Below the pieces are notes generated by a model that did no database searches, had not been told where the DNA came from, and saw only the letters and a program-made list of their open reading frames with translations. Below, one piece after another: positions 7,689-15,071 of a DNA stretch of 16,443 bases (position 1 is the first letter of the stretch; each line of letters starts with the position of its first letter). A program made the position numbers and the translations under genes. This DNA is from JAUREX01 sp964472135 (GTDB taxonomy: Bacteria; Pseudomonadota; Alphaproteobacteria; Rhodobacterales; Rhodobacteraceae), in NCBI GenBank assembly GCA_964472135.1, contig CAYYJB010000050.1, positions 1-16,443 on the forward strand, in the 5' to 3' direction.

Positions 7689-7790
7689 ACTTTCGCGGGC
7701 CGGTTCTTGTGCCGATGTTTCAGCTCCGTTAACGAAATCGGGTCATTTTGATGCAGGCCGCCCGCGGCCCCGATTGGTCCATGCCCTTCC

Positions 7791-8651
7791 ATGCCCCGCA
7801 GATCGCCCCGCCCCAGCCTTTTGCCCCCGCCCGCCGACCGCCCCGCGCCCGCGACGCCCGAGGTCGTCCTCATCATCCCCGCCCGCTATGCCTCGCGCCG
7901 CTTTCCGGGCAAGCCGCTCGCGCCGCTCCGGGGGGCGACGGGGCTTGAGGCCTCGCTGGTCGAGCGGACATGGCGCGCGGCGTGCGCGGTGCGGGGGGTC
8001 GATGCGATCTATGTCGCGACCGACGACCGCCGCATCCAGACCCATTGCGCGGGTTTCGGCGCCGAGGTGGTGATGACCTCGGCCAGTTGCCGCAACGGCA
8101 CCGAACGCTGCGCCGAGGCGATCGGGATCCTCGGACTCGCACCGCGCGTCGTCATCAACCTGCAGGGCGATGCGCCGCTGACCCCGCCGTGGTTCGTCGA
8201 GGCGCTGATCGAGGCGATGCGCCCCGGCACCGAGGTCGCGACGACGGTGCTGCGCTGCACGCCCGCCCAGCACGCGGCGCTGGTCGCGGAATGGCGGGCG
8301 GGCATCATCGGCGGCACGACCGTCGTGCGCGATGCCTGGGGGCGCGCGCTCTATTTCTCGAAGGCCGTCATTCCCGCGACGCCGCGCAGTTTCACCGACC
8401 CCGATGCGGTCCCGGTCTTTCAGCATGTGGGGGTCTATGCCTATACGCCCGCGGCGCTTGCGGCCTATCGCGCGGCCGGCCCCGCCGAGATCGAAGTGGT
8501 CGAGGGGCTCGAGCAGTTGCGCTTTCTCGTCAACGGGATGCCGGTGCTCTGCGTCGAGGTGCCCGACCGCGGGCGGCGGTTCTGGGAACTGAACAACCCT
8601 GCCGACATCGCGGTGATCGAAGGGATCATGGCGCATGAGCGCCACGCCTGA
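7791..8651 (+). CDS. kdsB: 3-deoxy-manno-octulosonate cytidylyltransferase family protein (KdsB-like)
   Basis: KdsB-family enzymes activate Kdo with CTP to CMP-Kdo for lipopolysaccharide or capsule. The nucleotide-binding start VVLIIPARYASRRFPGKPL, ATDDRRI, SCRNGTERCAEA, the metal-site region VINLQGDAPLTPP, ALYFSKAVIP, VGVYAYTP and EGLEQLRFL all follow the family order. The C-terminus FWELNNPADI is of the Rhodobacterales subtype and differs from enteric KdsB, so another CMP-sugar is possible. From the ATG at 7791 the product is 286 residues, longer than the usual 245-265. About 23 Pro-rich residues precede the core. No ribosome-binding site is visible before 7791, and codons in this lead-in include AGA, CTT and TTG, unlike the rest. 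An ATG at 7751 opens a different frame, so a frameshift near 7815-7855 or a wrong start is possible. No other Kdo or lipid A gene is adjacent. Confidence 0.82.
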   Translation: MPRRSPRPSLLPPPADRPAPATPEVVLIIPARYASRRFPGKPLAPLRGATGLEASLVERTWRAACAVRGVDAIYVATDDRRIQTHCAGFGAEVVMTSASCRNGTERCAEAIGILGLAPRVVINLQGDAPLTPPWFVEALIEAMRPGTEVATTVLRCTPAQHAALVAEWRAGIIGGTTVVRDAWGRALYFSKAVIPATPRSFTDPDAVPVFQHVGVYAYTPAALAAYRAAGPAEIEVVEGLEQLRFLVNGMPVLCVEVPDRGRRFWELNNPADIAVIEGIMAHERHA

Positions 8652-8653
8652 GG

Positions 8654-8679
8654 GCCGCCGGCACGCGCGCGCCGGCGGC
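8654..8679. terminator. Hairpin between convergent kdsB and iron-binding-protein genes
   Basis: A perfect 9-bp stem GCCGCCGGC/GCCGGCGGC (8654-8662 with 8671-8679) has an 8-nt loop. It lies in the 44-bp gap between the stop codons of two converging genes. There is no T-run on either side. It could act as a shared transcript-end structure; intrinsic termination is uncertain. Confidence 0.45.
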
Positions 8680-8695
8680 GGCCGCTGTCGGCCCG

Positions 8696-9706
8696 TCAGG
8701 GCATCCCCGCCCGGTCGTAGATCTCGGTGGCCTTCGCGGCATTGATCCCGAAGATCGCGGCGTTGACCCCGCTCGCGCGGAAATCCGCATGGGCCGCGAT
8801 CGGGCCCGTGGGCCGGACCGTCGCGACGACGGGGTATTCGTTGTTGCTGTCGGCGAGCACGACCTGTGCTGCGTCGCTCGTCAGGAACTCGATGAAGCGG
8901 ATCGCGTTCTCGGGGTTGGGCGCGGTCTTGAGCACCCCCGCCCCCGACAGGTTCACATGCGTGCCGCGGTTGCCCTGATTGGGAAAGATGAAGCCGACGG
9001 CCTCGGCCGCGGCGCGATCCTCGGGATTGTCCGAGGCCATGAGGCCCCCCCAGTAATAGGTGTTCGCGACCCCGATGCTGCATTCGCCGGCTGCGACGGC
9101 GCGGATCTGGTCGCGGTCGCCCCCCTGCGGCGGGCGCGCGAGGTTCGCGGCAAGACCCTTTGCCCATTCGGTTGCGGCTTCCTCGCCCAGCGCATCGACC
9201 AGCTCGGCCATCAGCGAGACGTTGTAGATGTTCGATGAGGTGCGGATGCACACCTCGCCCTCAAGCCGCGGATCGGCGAGATCCTCGTAATCGTCGAGCC
9301 ACTCGGGCAGGCCCTTGGCCTTGTCGTAGAAGATCACGCGCGCCCGGGTCGTCAGGCCGAACCAGAGCCCGTCGGGGTGGCGATAGGCCGCCGGCACGCG
9401 CTCGCTCAATGTCGCACTCGTGACCGGGGCGAGGAGGTCCGCCTCGACCAGACGGTGCAAGCGGCCGCCATCGACGGTGATGAAGACATCGGCCGGGCTG
9501 TTCGCGCCCTCGGCCTGCAGGCGCGCCAGCAACTCGTCGCCCGACCCCTCGATCAGGTTGACGGTGATCCCCGTCTCGCGGGTGAAGGCCTCGTGCAGCG
9601 CGAGGTCGGCATCGTAGTGGCGGGCCGAATAGACGTTCACCTCGGCCGCCGCGGCAGGCAGGACGGCGGCAAGGCAAAGGCCGATGGCCGTGAGGGTGGA
9701 TCGCAT
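8696..9706 (-). CDS. fbpA: Periplasmic Fe(III)-binding protein of an ABC transporter (FbpA/FutA/IdiA type)
   Basis: This is the periplasmic ferric-iron binding component of an ABC importer. The 336-residue precursor has a Sec signal peptide (MRSTLTAIGLCLAAVLPAAAA, probable cleavage after about residue 21). The mature start EVNVYSARHYDAD is typical of the family and supplies candidate ligands (H30, Y31). The paired tyrosines of the iron site are Y217-Y218 in IGVANTYYWG. SNIYNVSLM and NQGNRGTHVNLSGAG are also family-typical. AGAGGAGA lies 6 nt before the ATG at 9706; in-frame codons further upstream run into the divergent promoter region and are not a plausible N-terminus. It is divergent from the permease gene across 171 bp and converges with kdsB. 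Specificity for iron is inferred from family and motifs. Confidence 0.93.
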   Translation of the reverse strand: MRSTLTAIGLCLAAVLPAAAAEVNVYSARHYDADLALHEAFTRETGITVNLIEGSGDELLARLQAEGANSPADVFITVDGGRLHRLVEADLLAPVTSATLSERVPAAYRHPDGLWFGLTTRARVIFYDKAKGLPEWLDDYEDLADPRLEGEVCIRTSSNIYNVSLMAELVDALGEEAATEWAKGLAANLARPPQGGDRDQIRAVAAGECSIGVANTYYWGGLMASDNPEDRAAAEAVGFIFPNQGNRGTHVNLSGAGVLKTAPNPENAIRFIEFLTSDAAQVVLADSNNEYPVVATVRPTGPIAAHADFRASGVNAAIFGINAAKATEIYDRAGMP

Positions 9707-9811
9707 GGGTCGTCTCCTCTCATTCCGGGATCGGCGGGCCATCCAGTCGCGGCTGGCCCGGGGGATGATTCGCTCCCCTCGCGGCCCTGCATAGCGGCCG
9801 GGATAATTCTT

Positions 9812-9824
9812 GACAATAATTGTC
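9812..9824. promoter_or_regulatory. Candidate metalloregulator operator (13-bp perfect palindrome)
   Basis: GACAATAATTGTC is a perfect palindrome about a central A. It lies between the divergent iron-binding-protein and permease genes and is the most AT-rich spot there. Its AAT-A-ATT core has the 7-1-7 layout of Fur-superfamily boxes. On plus it overlaps a perfect -35-like TTGACA (9810-9815), a position where a repressor would block the permease gene. I see no convincing -10. Which regulator binds (Fur/Mur, Irr, or an Rrf2-type) cannot be read from the sequence. Confidence 0.55.
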
Positions 9825-9877
9825 GGATTACTTGCGCCCACGCGCCGCAGGGTCTATGGAGTGCGCGAGGGGGCGGG

Positions 9878-11563
9878 ATGACGCAGCTTTTTTGGCGCAT
9901 GGCAGGCCGGGACGGGGCGGGGGCGAGGGGCGCGGCGCGCCGCGACCCTGCGGCGACGCTCTGGCTGCTTGCGGCGGGCGCGATCGTCGGGCTGATCGCG
10001 CTGCCGATCGCGACCGTGGTCGGGCATCTCTTGCTGCCATCCGAAGGGGTCTGGCCGCAGTTGCTCCAGACCGTGCTGCCCGTCTATCTGCGCAACACCA
10101 TCCTGCTTGCCGCCCTCGTCGCTGCCCTGACGGTGGTGATCGGCGTCACGACGGGCTGGCTGGTGGCCACCTGCGACTTTCCGGGTCGGCGGATGCTCGA
10201 ATGGGCGCTGATGCTGCCCATGGCGATGCCCGGTTATGTCATCGCCTATGTCGCCTTCGACCGGCTGAGCTATTGGGGCCCGGTCCAGAGCACGCTGCGC
10301 GCGACCTTCGGCTGGGGCCGCGACGATTACTGGTTTCCGCAGATCGGCTCGCTGCCGGGGGCGGCGCTGCTGCTCGGGCTGGTCCTCTATCCCTACGTCT
10401 ACCTGCTGAGCCGGGTGGCCTTCTTGCGCCAGTCGGCGCGCCTGATCGAGGCCGCCCGCGCCCTCGGCGTCGGGCCGTTCGAGGCCTTCCGCCGGGTCGC
10501 GCTGCCGATCGCCTGGCCCGCGATCGCGGCGGGTGCCGCCTTCGCGGTGATGGAGACGATCGCCGATTACGGAACGGTGCTGCACCTCGGGGTGCAGACC
10601 CTTTCGACCGGGATCTTCCGGACGTGGTTCGCGCGCGGCGCCCCGGTCGCGGCGGCCCAGCTTGCGGCGCTGCTCCTTGGGCTTGCGGCGCTTGCCTTCG
10701 TGGCCGAGCGGATGCTGCGGGGCCGGCGGCGCTTTGTCTCCGACCCCTCGGGGCGCGCGCCCGAGATCCGGCGGATCGCTCTCAAGGGGCCGCGCGCGCT
10801 GCTTGCGACGCTCGTCTGCGCGGCGCCGGTCCTGTTCGGCTTCGTGCTGCCGGCGGCCGAGTTGCTGCGCCTCGCGATCATCGCGGGCGATCCGCTGTTC
10901 GGGGCGCGGTTTGCGGGCCTCGCACTCAACAGCCTCGGCATGGCGGCGGGAACCGCCGTCGCGCTTGTCGGCGTTGCGGTGCTGCTCGTGCAGGCGCGCC
11001 GGTTGCGACCGGGACGGCTCGGGGCGGCGGTGACGGGCTTCGCGAGCTTCGGCTACGCGATGCCGGGGGCGGTGATCGCGCTCGGGGTGCTGATCCCGCT
11101 CGCGGCATTCGACCGCGCGGTCGATGGCGCGATGCGCGCGATGTTCGGGATCCCAACGGGGCTGTTGCTCACGGGCAGCATCGCGGCGCTGCTTCTGGCC
11201 TACATGGTGCGCTTTCTCGCGATCGCGCTGCGCAGCGTCGAGGCCGCCTTCGCGCGCATCCCGCCGAGCCTCGAGGAGGCGGCGCGCGCCCTCGGCGCCT
11301 CGCGGCGCGAGGTGCTCTGGCGGGTGCACCTGCCGATGGTCCGCGGCGGGCTCCTGTCGGCCGCGATCTTCGTCTTTGCCGATGTGATGAAGGAGCTGCC
11401 CGCAACCCTGATCGTTCGGCCCTTCGATTTCGACACGCTCGCGGTGCGTGTCTTCCGGCTGGCGAGCGACGGGCGGCTCGAACAGGCCTCGACCGCGGCA
11501 CTCGCGATCGTGATCGTCGGGATCCTTCCGGTCATCCTGCTCTCGCGCGCGCTGAACCGCTGA
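9878..11563 (+). CDS. fbpB: Ferric iron ABC transporter permease, fused two-domain (FbpB type)
   Basis: This is the inner-membrane channel of a ferric-iron ABC importer. The 561-residue product is a tandem fusion of two permease halves, as in FbpB/HitB proteins. Each half has several hydrophobic segments, about 12 in total, and a cytoplasmic EAA loop that docks the ATPase. The first is EAARALGVGPFEAFRRVALP from residue 191; the second is EAARALGASRREVLWRVHLP from residue 467. PMAMPGYVIAYVAF and YAMPGAVIALG are conserved membrane motifs. AGGGGGCGGG just before the ATG supports the start; the same frame is open far upstream but only antisense to the divergent gene. No ATP-binding subunit gene is next to it; phosphatidylcholine synthase follows 45 bp later. 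Confidence 0.94.
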   Translation: MTQLFWRMAGRDGAGARGAARRDPAATLWLLAAGAIVGLIALPIATVVGHLLLPSEGVWPQLLQTVLPVYLRNTILLAALVAALTVVIGVTTGWLVATCDFPGRRMLEWALMLPMAMPGYVIAYVAFDRLSYWGPVQSTLRATFGWGRDDYWFPQIGSLPGAALLLGLVLYPYVYLLSRVAFLRQSARLIEAARALGVGPFEAFRRVALPIAWPAIAAGAAFAVMETIADYGTVLHLGVQTLSTGIFRTWFARGAPVAAAQLAALLLGLAALAFVAERMLRGRRRFVSDPSGRAPEIRRIALKGPRALLATLVCAAPVLFGFVLPAAELLRLAIIAGDPLFGARFAGLALNSLGMAAGTAVALVGVAVLLVQARRLRPGRLGAAVTGFASFGYAMPGAVIALGVLIPLAAFDRAVDGAMRAMFGIPTGLLLTGSIAALLLAYMVRFLAIALRSVEAAFARIPPSLEEAARALGASRREVLWRVHLPMVRGGLLSAAIFVFADVMKELPATLIVRPFDFDTLAVRVFRLASDGRLEQASTAALAIVIVGILPVILLSRALNR

Positions 11564-11608
11564 GCGCGCCGATTGCATCCCGGGCGCGATTGCGTCAAAA
11601 GCGCGCGC

Positions 11609-12304
11609 ATGTCCGCCATGCGCCGCGCCTATGCCGTCCACCTCCTGACCGCCTCGGGCGCCGTCTTCGCGATGCTGGCGATGCTCGCGGCCGTGCAGGG
11701 CGCGTGGAGCATGATGTTCCTGTGGCTGGTCGTGGCCTTCGCGGTCGATGGTGTGGACGGGCCGCTCGCACGCCATTTCGACGTGCGCACCAACGCCCCG
11801 CAGATCGATGGCGTGCTGCTCGACCTCATCGTCGATTACCTGACCTATGTCTTCATCCCGGCCTATGCGCTCTTTGCCTCGGGGCTCTTGCCGGGCTGGA
11901 CGGGCTGGGCCGTCATCATCATCATCACCTTCGCCTCGGCGCTCTATTTCGCCGACACGCGGATGAAGACGGCCGACAAGTCGTTCTCGGGCTTTCCGGC
12001 TTGCTGGAACATGGTCGCGATCGTGATCTTCGCGCTCCAGCCCTCGTTCTGGATGACGCTCGGGATCGTCGTCGTGCTCGCCGCGGCGATGTTCACGCGG
12101 CTGAAGTTCATCCACCCGGTGCGCACGGCGAGGTGGCGCGCCATCACGCTGCCGGTGGCGCTGATCTGGACGCTCTGCGCGGGCTGGACGGCCTGGATCG
12201 ATTTCCGGCCCGCCCCGATCGCGGATCTCGGGCTCGTGGTGTCGTCGCTCTATCTGTGCCTCGCGGGCATCATCCAGGAGGCGTTTCCCCGCCAGCGTCC
12301 CTAG
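11609..12304 (+). CDS. pcs: Phosphatidylcholine synthase (CDP-diacylglycerol-choline O-phosphatidyltransferase)
   Basis: Pcs condenses choline with CDP-diacylglycerol to give phosphatidylcholine in one step, a pathway found mainly in alphaproteobacteria and other host-associated or marine bacteria. The 231-residue product is an integral membrane protein with about eight hydrophobic segments. It carries the CDP-alcohol phosphotransferase motif D47-x2-D50-G51-x2-A54-R55-x12-G68-x3-D72-x3-D76. HLLTASG near the N-terminus, YYAD-like LYFADTRMKT, FSGFPACWNMV and FIHPVR match rhizobial Pcs closely. Starts at 11609 or 11618 are both possible and neither has a good ribosome-binding site; an earlier in-frame codon at 11573 would add non-hydrophobic residues. 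It lies 45 bp after the iron permease gene and overlaps the convergent Sua5-type gene by 35 bp at the 3' end. Confidence 0.94.
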   Translation: MSAMRRAYAVHLLTASGAVFAMLAMLAAVQGAWSMMFLWLVVAFAVDGVDGPLARHFDVRTNAPQIDGVLLDLIVDYLTYVFIPAYALFASGLLPGWTGWAVIIIITFASALYFADTRMKTADKSFSGFPACWNMVAIVIFALQPSFWMTLGIVVVLAAAMFTRLKFIHPVRTARWRAITLPVALIWTLCAGWTAWIDFRPAPIADLGLVVSSLYLCLAGIIQEAFPRQRP

Positions 12305-13274
12305 GGGATTGGCGCGGCGCCGCCGCACGCGACAGCCGGTCGTTGACGGCCCGGCCGAGGCCCAGATCGGGCACCGGCGCGACGCCGATCAGCCCCTCCG
12401 GCCCAGCCAGCGCATCGGCCTCGTGCAGCACGTCATAAAGCCGCGCCGCCGCCTCGGCCGGGTCGCCCGAGGGCGAGAGGTTCAGCGCCGCGCCCGCGCA
12501 CCCCGGCCCGAAGCCGATCCAGACCATGCCGGGCCCCGGCGCCCTTACGCCAAGCCGGACCGCCGCGCGCGGCGCGTAGTGCGAGGCAAGCTGCCCCGGC
12601 GCCTCGGGTCGCGCCTCGGCGCGGTCGGCCGCGGGGCGGCGGAGCGGCTGACCGATCAGCGCCTCGATCGCGTCCGCCGTCACCCCCCCCTCGCGCAACA
12701 GCGTGAAGCTATCCGGCCCGCAGCCGAGGATCGTCGATTCGACCCCGACGGCGCAGGGGCCCGCGTCGATCACCGCCGCGATCCGCCCGCCGAGGCCCGC
12801 AAGCACATGCGCCGCCCGTGTCGGGCTGATCCGGCCCGAGGGGTTGGCCGAGGGCGCGGCGACGGGCCGGCCGAGCGCGCGGCAGAGCGCCTGCGCCACC
12901 GGATGCGCCGGCACCCGCAGCGCGACGCGCGCAAGCCCCGCCGTCACCGCGGCCGCAATGTCGGCATCGGGGCGCAGATCGACGACAAGCGTCAGCGGCC
13001 CGGGCCAGAACCGCGCGACAAGGGGCTCGGCCTCGGCGGGGATCGCGCCGATCCGCCCGGCCGCCGCCGCATCGGCCGCATGCACGATCAGCGGGTTGCG
13101 CGCCGGCCGCCCCTTGGCGGCATAGAGCGCTGCAATCGCGGCCGGGTTCGTCGCGTCGGCGGCAAGGCCATAGACCGTCTCGGTCGGCATCGCGACCAGC
13201 GCGCCCGCGCGCAAGAGGGCCGCCGCGGCGGCGATCCCCTCGGGATCGGGGCGCAGGATCGTCGTCGCTGTCAT
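12270..13274 (-). CDS. tsaC: L-threonylcarbamoyladenylate synthase, Sua5 type
   Basis: This enzyme makes threonylcarbamoyl-AMP from threonine, bicarbonate and ATP, the first step of the t6A modification at position 37 of ANN-decoding tRNAs. The 334-residue product has an N-terminal YrdC domain with MPTETVYGLAADA (29-41), the KGRPARNPL motif (54-62) and PSANPSG. The conserved linker motif PGQLASHYAP and a C-terminal Sua5 domain follow, ending GLGRAVNDRLSRAAAPR. That makes it two-domain Sua5 rather than single-domain TsaC. GAGGGG 5 nt before the ATG at 13274 supports this start over a TTG at 13295. About 14 extra C-terminal residues (SPRDAGGETPPG region) are read antisense to the end of pcs and are probably a non-conserved tail. 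A G8 run is present in the coding strand at 12683-12690. Confidence 0.95.
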   Translation of the reverse strand: MTATTILRPDPEGIAAAAALLRAGALVAMPTETVYGLAADATNPAAIAALYAAKGRPARNPLIVHAADAAAAGRIGAIPAEAEPLVARFWPGPLTLVVDLRPDADIAAAVTAGLARVALRVPAHPVAQALCRALGRPVAAPSANPSGRISPTRAAHVLAGLGGRIAAVIDAGPCAVGVESTILGCGPDSFTLLREGGVTADAIEALIGQPLRRPAADRAEARPEAPGQLASHYAPRAAVRLGVRAPGPGMVWIGFGPGCAGAALNLSPSGDPAEAAARLYDVLHEADALAGPEGLIGVAPVPDLGLGRAVNDRLSRAAAPRQSPRDAGGETPPG

Positions 13275-13307
13275 CGCGGCCCCTCGGCGCTTCAATCAGC
13301 CCCGCCC

Positions 13308-13328
13308 TTGGGCTATGAGCGTGCCCAA
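13308..13328. promoter_or_regulatory. Inverted repeat upstream of the acyl-CoA dehydrogenase gene
   Basis: TTGGGC (13308-13313) and GCCCAA (13323-13328) form a 6-bp inverted repeat with a 9-nt spacer. It sits 20 bp before the acyl-CoA dehydrogenase ATG, in the 74-bp divergent gap with the Sua5-type gene. Its spacing would suit a dimeric repressor, but arms this short can occur by chance in GC-rich DNA. Confidence 0.3.
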
Positions 13329-13348
13329 AGCAAGCCCCCGGAGGCGAC

Positions 13349-15064
13349 ATGCCCTATCGCGCGCCGATATCCGAACTGCGATTCATGCTGCGCCATGTGG
13401 TGGGGTTCGACGCGGTCGCGGCCACCGGCGCCTTCGCCCCGTGCGGCCCCGAGACGACCGACGCGATCCTGACCGAGGCGGGCAGGCTCAGCGCCGAGGT
13501 TCTGGCGCCGCTCCGGCGCGCAGGCGACGAACACCCCGCCCGGCTCGAGAACGGCGCGGTGCGCACCCCGCCCGGCTTCGCGCGCGGCTATCGCGCCATC
13601 GCCGAGGGCGGCTGGATCGGCATCGCCGCCGATCCCGCCCATGGCGGCATGGGCCTGCCGCAGACGCTGGCCACGGCCGTGAACGAGATGATGGCCTCGG
13701 CCTGCCTTGCGCTGCACACCAACCCGCTGATGACGCAGGGGCAGATCGAGGCGCTCGAGCATCATGCGGATGCGGCGCTGAAGGCCGTCTATCTGCCGCG
13801 GCTGATCTCGGGCGAATGGTGCGCGACCATGAACCTGACCGAACCGCAGGCGGGGTCCGACGTCGGCGCGCTGCGCTGCCGGGCGGAGCCGCTGGGCGAT
13901 GGCAGCTTCGCGATCAGCGGGCAGAAGATCTACATCACCTGGGCCGACAACGACTTTACCGCGAATGTCTGCCACCTCGTGCTGGCGCGGCTCCCGGACG
14001 GCGGGCCGGGGACCAGGGGCATCAGCCTCTTCATGGTGCCGAAGATCATCCCCGACGCCGGGGGGCGGCTGGGCGCGCCGAACGCGCTGCGCGTCCTCTC
14101 GCTCGAAGGCAAGACGGGCCTGCACGGCAGCCCGACGGCGGTGATGGCCTATGAGGGCGCGCGGGGCTGGCTGGTCGGAGAGCCGCATCGCGGCATGGCG
14201 GCGATGTTCACGATGATGAACAATGCGCGCCTCGGCGTGGGCGTGCAGGGCGTGGGCGCGGCCGAGGCGGCGCTGCAACTGGCGCTCGGGCACGCGCGCA
14301 CGCGCCGGCAGGGCACGACACCCGTGGGCGACGGGTCGGGCCCGATCGCCGATCATGCCGACGTGCGCCGGATGCTCGGGCTGATGGCGGCCGAGACGGC
14401 GGCGGCGCGGGCGGTCGCGCTCGGCTGCGCGGTCGCCATCGACATGGCGCGCGCGACGGGCGATGCGGGCTGGCAGGCGCGGGCGGCGTTCCTGACCCCG
14501 ATCGCCAAGGTCTGCGGCACCGAGGCCGGCATCGCGGTGGCCGATCTCGGGATCCAGGTCCACGGCGGCATGGGCTATGTCGAGCAGACGGGCGCGGCCC
14601 AACTCTGGCGCGACATCCGCGTCAGCGCGATCTATGAGGGGACGAACGGCATTCAGGCGATGGACCTCGTGGGGCGCAAGCTGGCCGACGGGGGCGGCGC
14701 CGCGCGCGCCCTCATCGCCGAGATCGCGGGGGCGGCCGAGGCGGCGCGCCAGACCCTGCCCGGCATGGCCCCCGCGCTGGCCGAGGCGGCCGGGGCGCAG
14801 GCGCGCGCGACGCGGGCGATGCTCGACCTCGGCCCGACCGACCGGGCGGCGGGGGCGCTGGCCTATCTGCGCGGCTTCGCGCGGCTGCTCGGGGCGCACT
14901 ACCTCTTGCGCGCGGCGCTGGCCGAGGGCGCGCCCGGGCCGCGCCACGCCCTCGCGGCCTTCCATGTCGCGCGCCTCCTGCCGCAGCAGGGGCCGCATCT
15001 GGCCGAGGCGACGCTCGGCGCCGCGGGGGTCTATGCGCTCTCGCCCGAGGCGCTCGGCCCGTGA
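13349..15064 (+). CDS. Acyl-CoA dehydrogenase, large DmdC-like type
   Basis: This is a FAD-dependent acyl-CoA dehydrogenase that introduces an alpha-beta double bond into an acyl-CoA. At 571 residues it is much longer than classical enzymes of about 380-400. It belongs to the class with N-terminal and C-terminal extensions that includes 3-methylmercaptopropionyl-CoA dehydrogenase DmdC. Visible are the FAD-binding TMNLTEPQAGSDVGALR, the central GQKIYITWADND, LGLHGS-like TGLHGSPTAVM, NNARLGVGVQGVG and QVHGGMGYVEQTG. The catalytic base is E430 in IYEGTNGIQAMDL. The C-terminal ~120 residues are an Ala-rich helical domain. GGAGG 4 nt before the ATG supports the start. It is divergent from the Sua5-type gene and followed 7 bp later by an MBL hydrolase. 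Substrate is unknown; DmdC activity is only a possibility. Confidence 0.93.
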   Translation: MPYRAPISELRFMLRHVVGFDAVAATGAFAPCGPETTDAILTEAGRLSAEVLAPLRRAGDEHPARLENGAVRTPPGFARGYRAIAEGGWIGIAADPAHGGMGLPQTLATAVNEMMASACLALHTNPLMTQGQIEALEHHADAALKAVYLPRLISGEWCATMNLTEPQAGSDVGALRCRAEPLGDGSFAISGQKIYITWADNDFTANVCHLVLARLPDGGPGTRGISLFMVPKIIPDAGGRLGAPNALRVLSLEGKTGLHGSPTAVMAYEGARGWLVGEPHRGMAAMFTMMNNARLGVGVQGVGAAEAALQLALGHARTRRQGTTPVGDGSGPIADHADVRRMLGLMAAETAAARAVALGCAVAIDMARATGDAGWQARAAFLTPIAKVCGTEAGIAVADLGIQVHGGMGYVEQTGAAQLWRDIRVSAIYEGTNGIQAMDLVGRKLADGGGAARALIAEIAGAAEAARQTLPGMAPALAEAAGAQARATRAMLDLGPTDRAAGALAYLRGFARLLGAHYLLRAALAEGAPGPRHALAAFHVARLLPQQGPHLAEATLGAAGVYALSPEALGP

Positions 15065-15071
15065 CGGCAGG

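Noticed and set aside
7571..7790. tRNA or other structured RNA gene downstream of ahcY
   Set aside because: I looked for a GTTCRANNC T-loop and matching acceptor arms and found none; only the simple hairpins already listed are supported.
9854..12328. Very long open frame on the minus strand opposite the permease and pcs genes
   Set aside because: It is antisense to two clearly recognised proteins, has a composition dominated by Arg, Asp, His and Gln, and shows no domain. Long antisense frames are expected at this GC content. The same applies to long minus-strand frames opposite ubiE, ubiB, ahcY and the acyl-CoA dehydrogenase.
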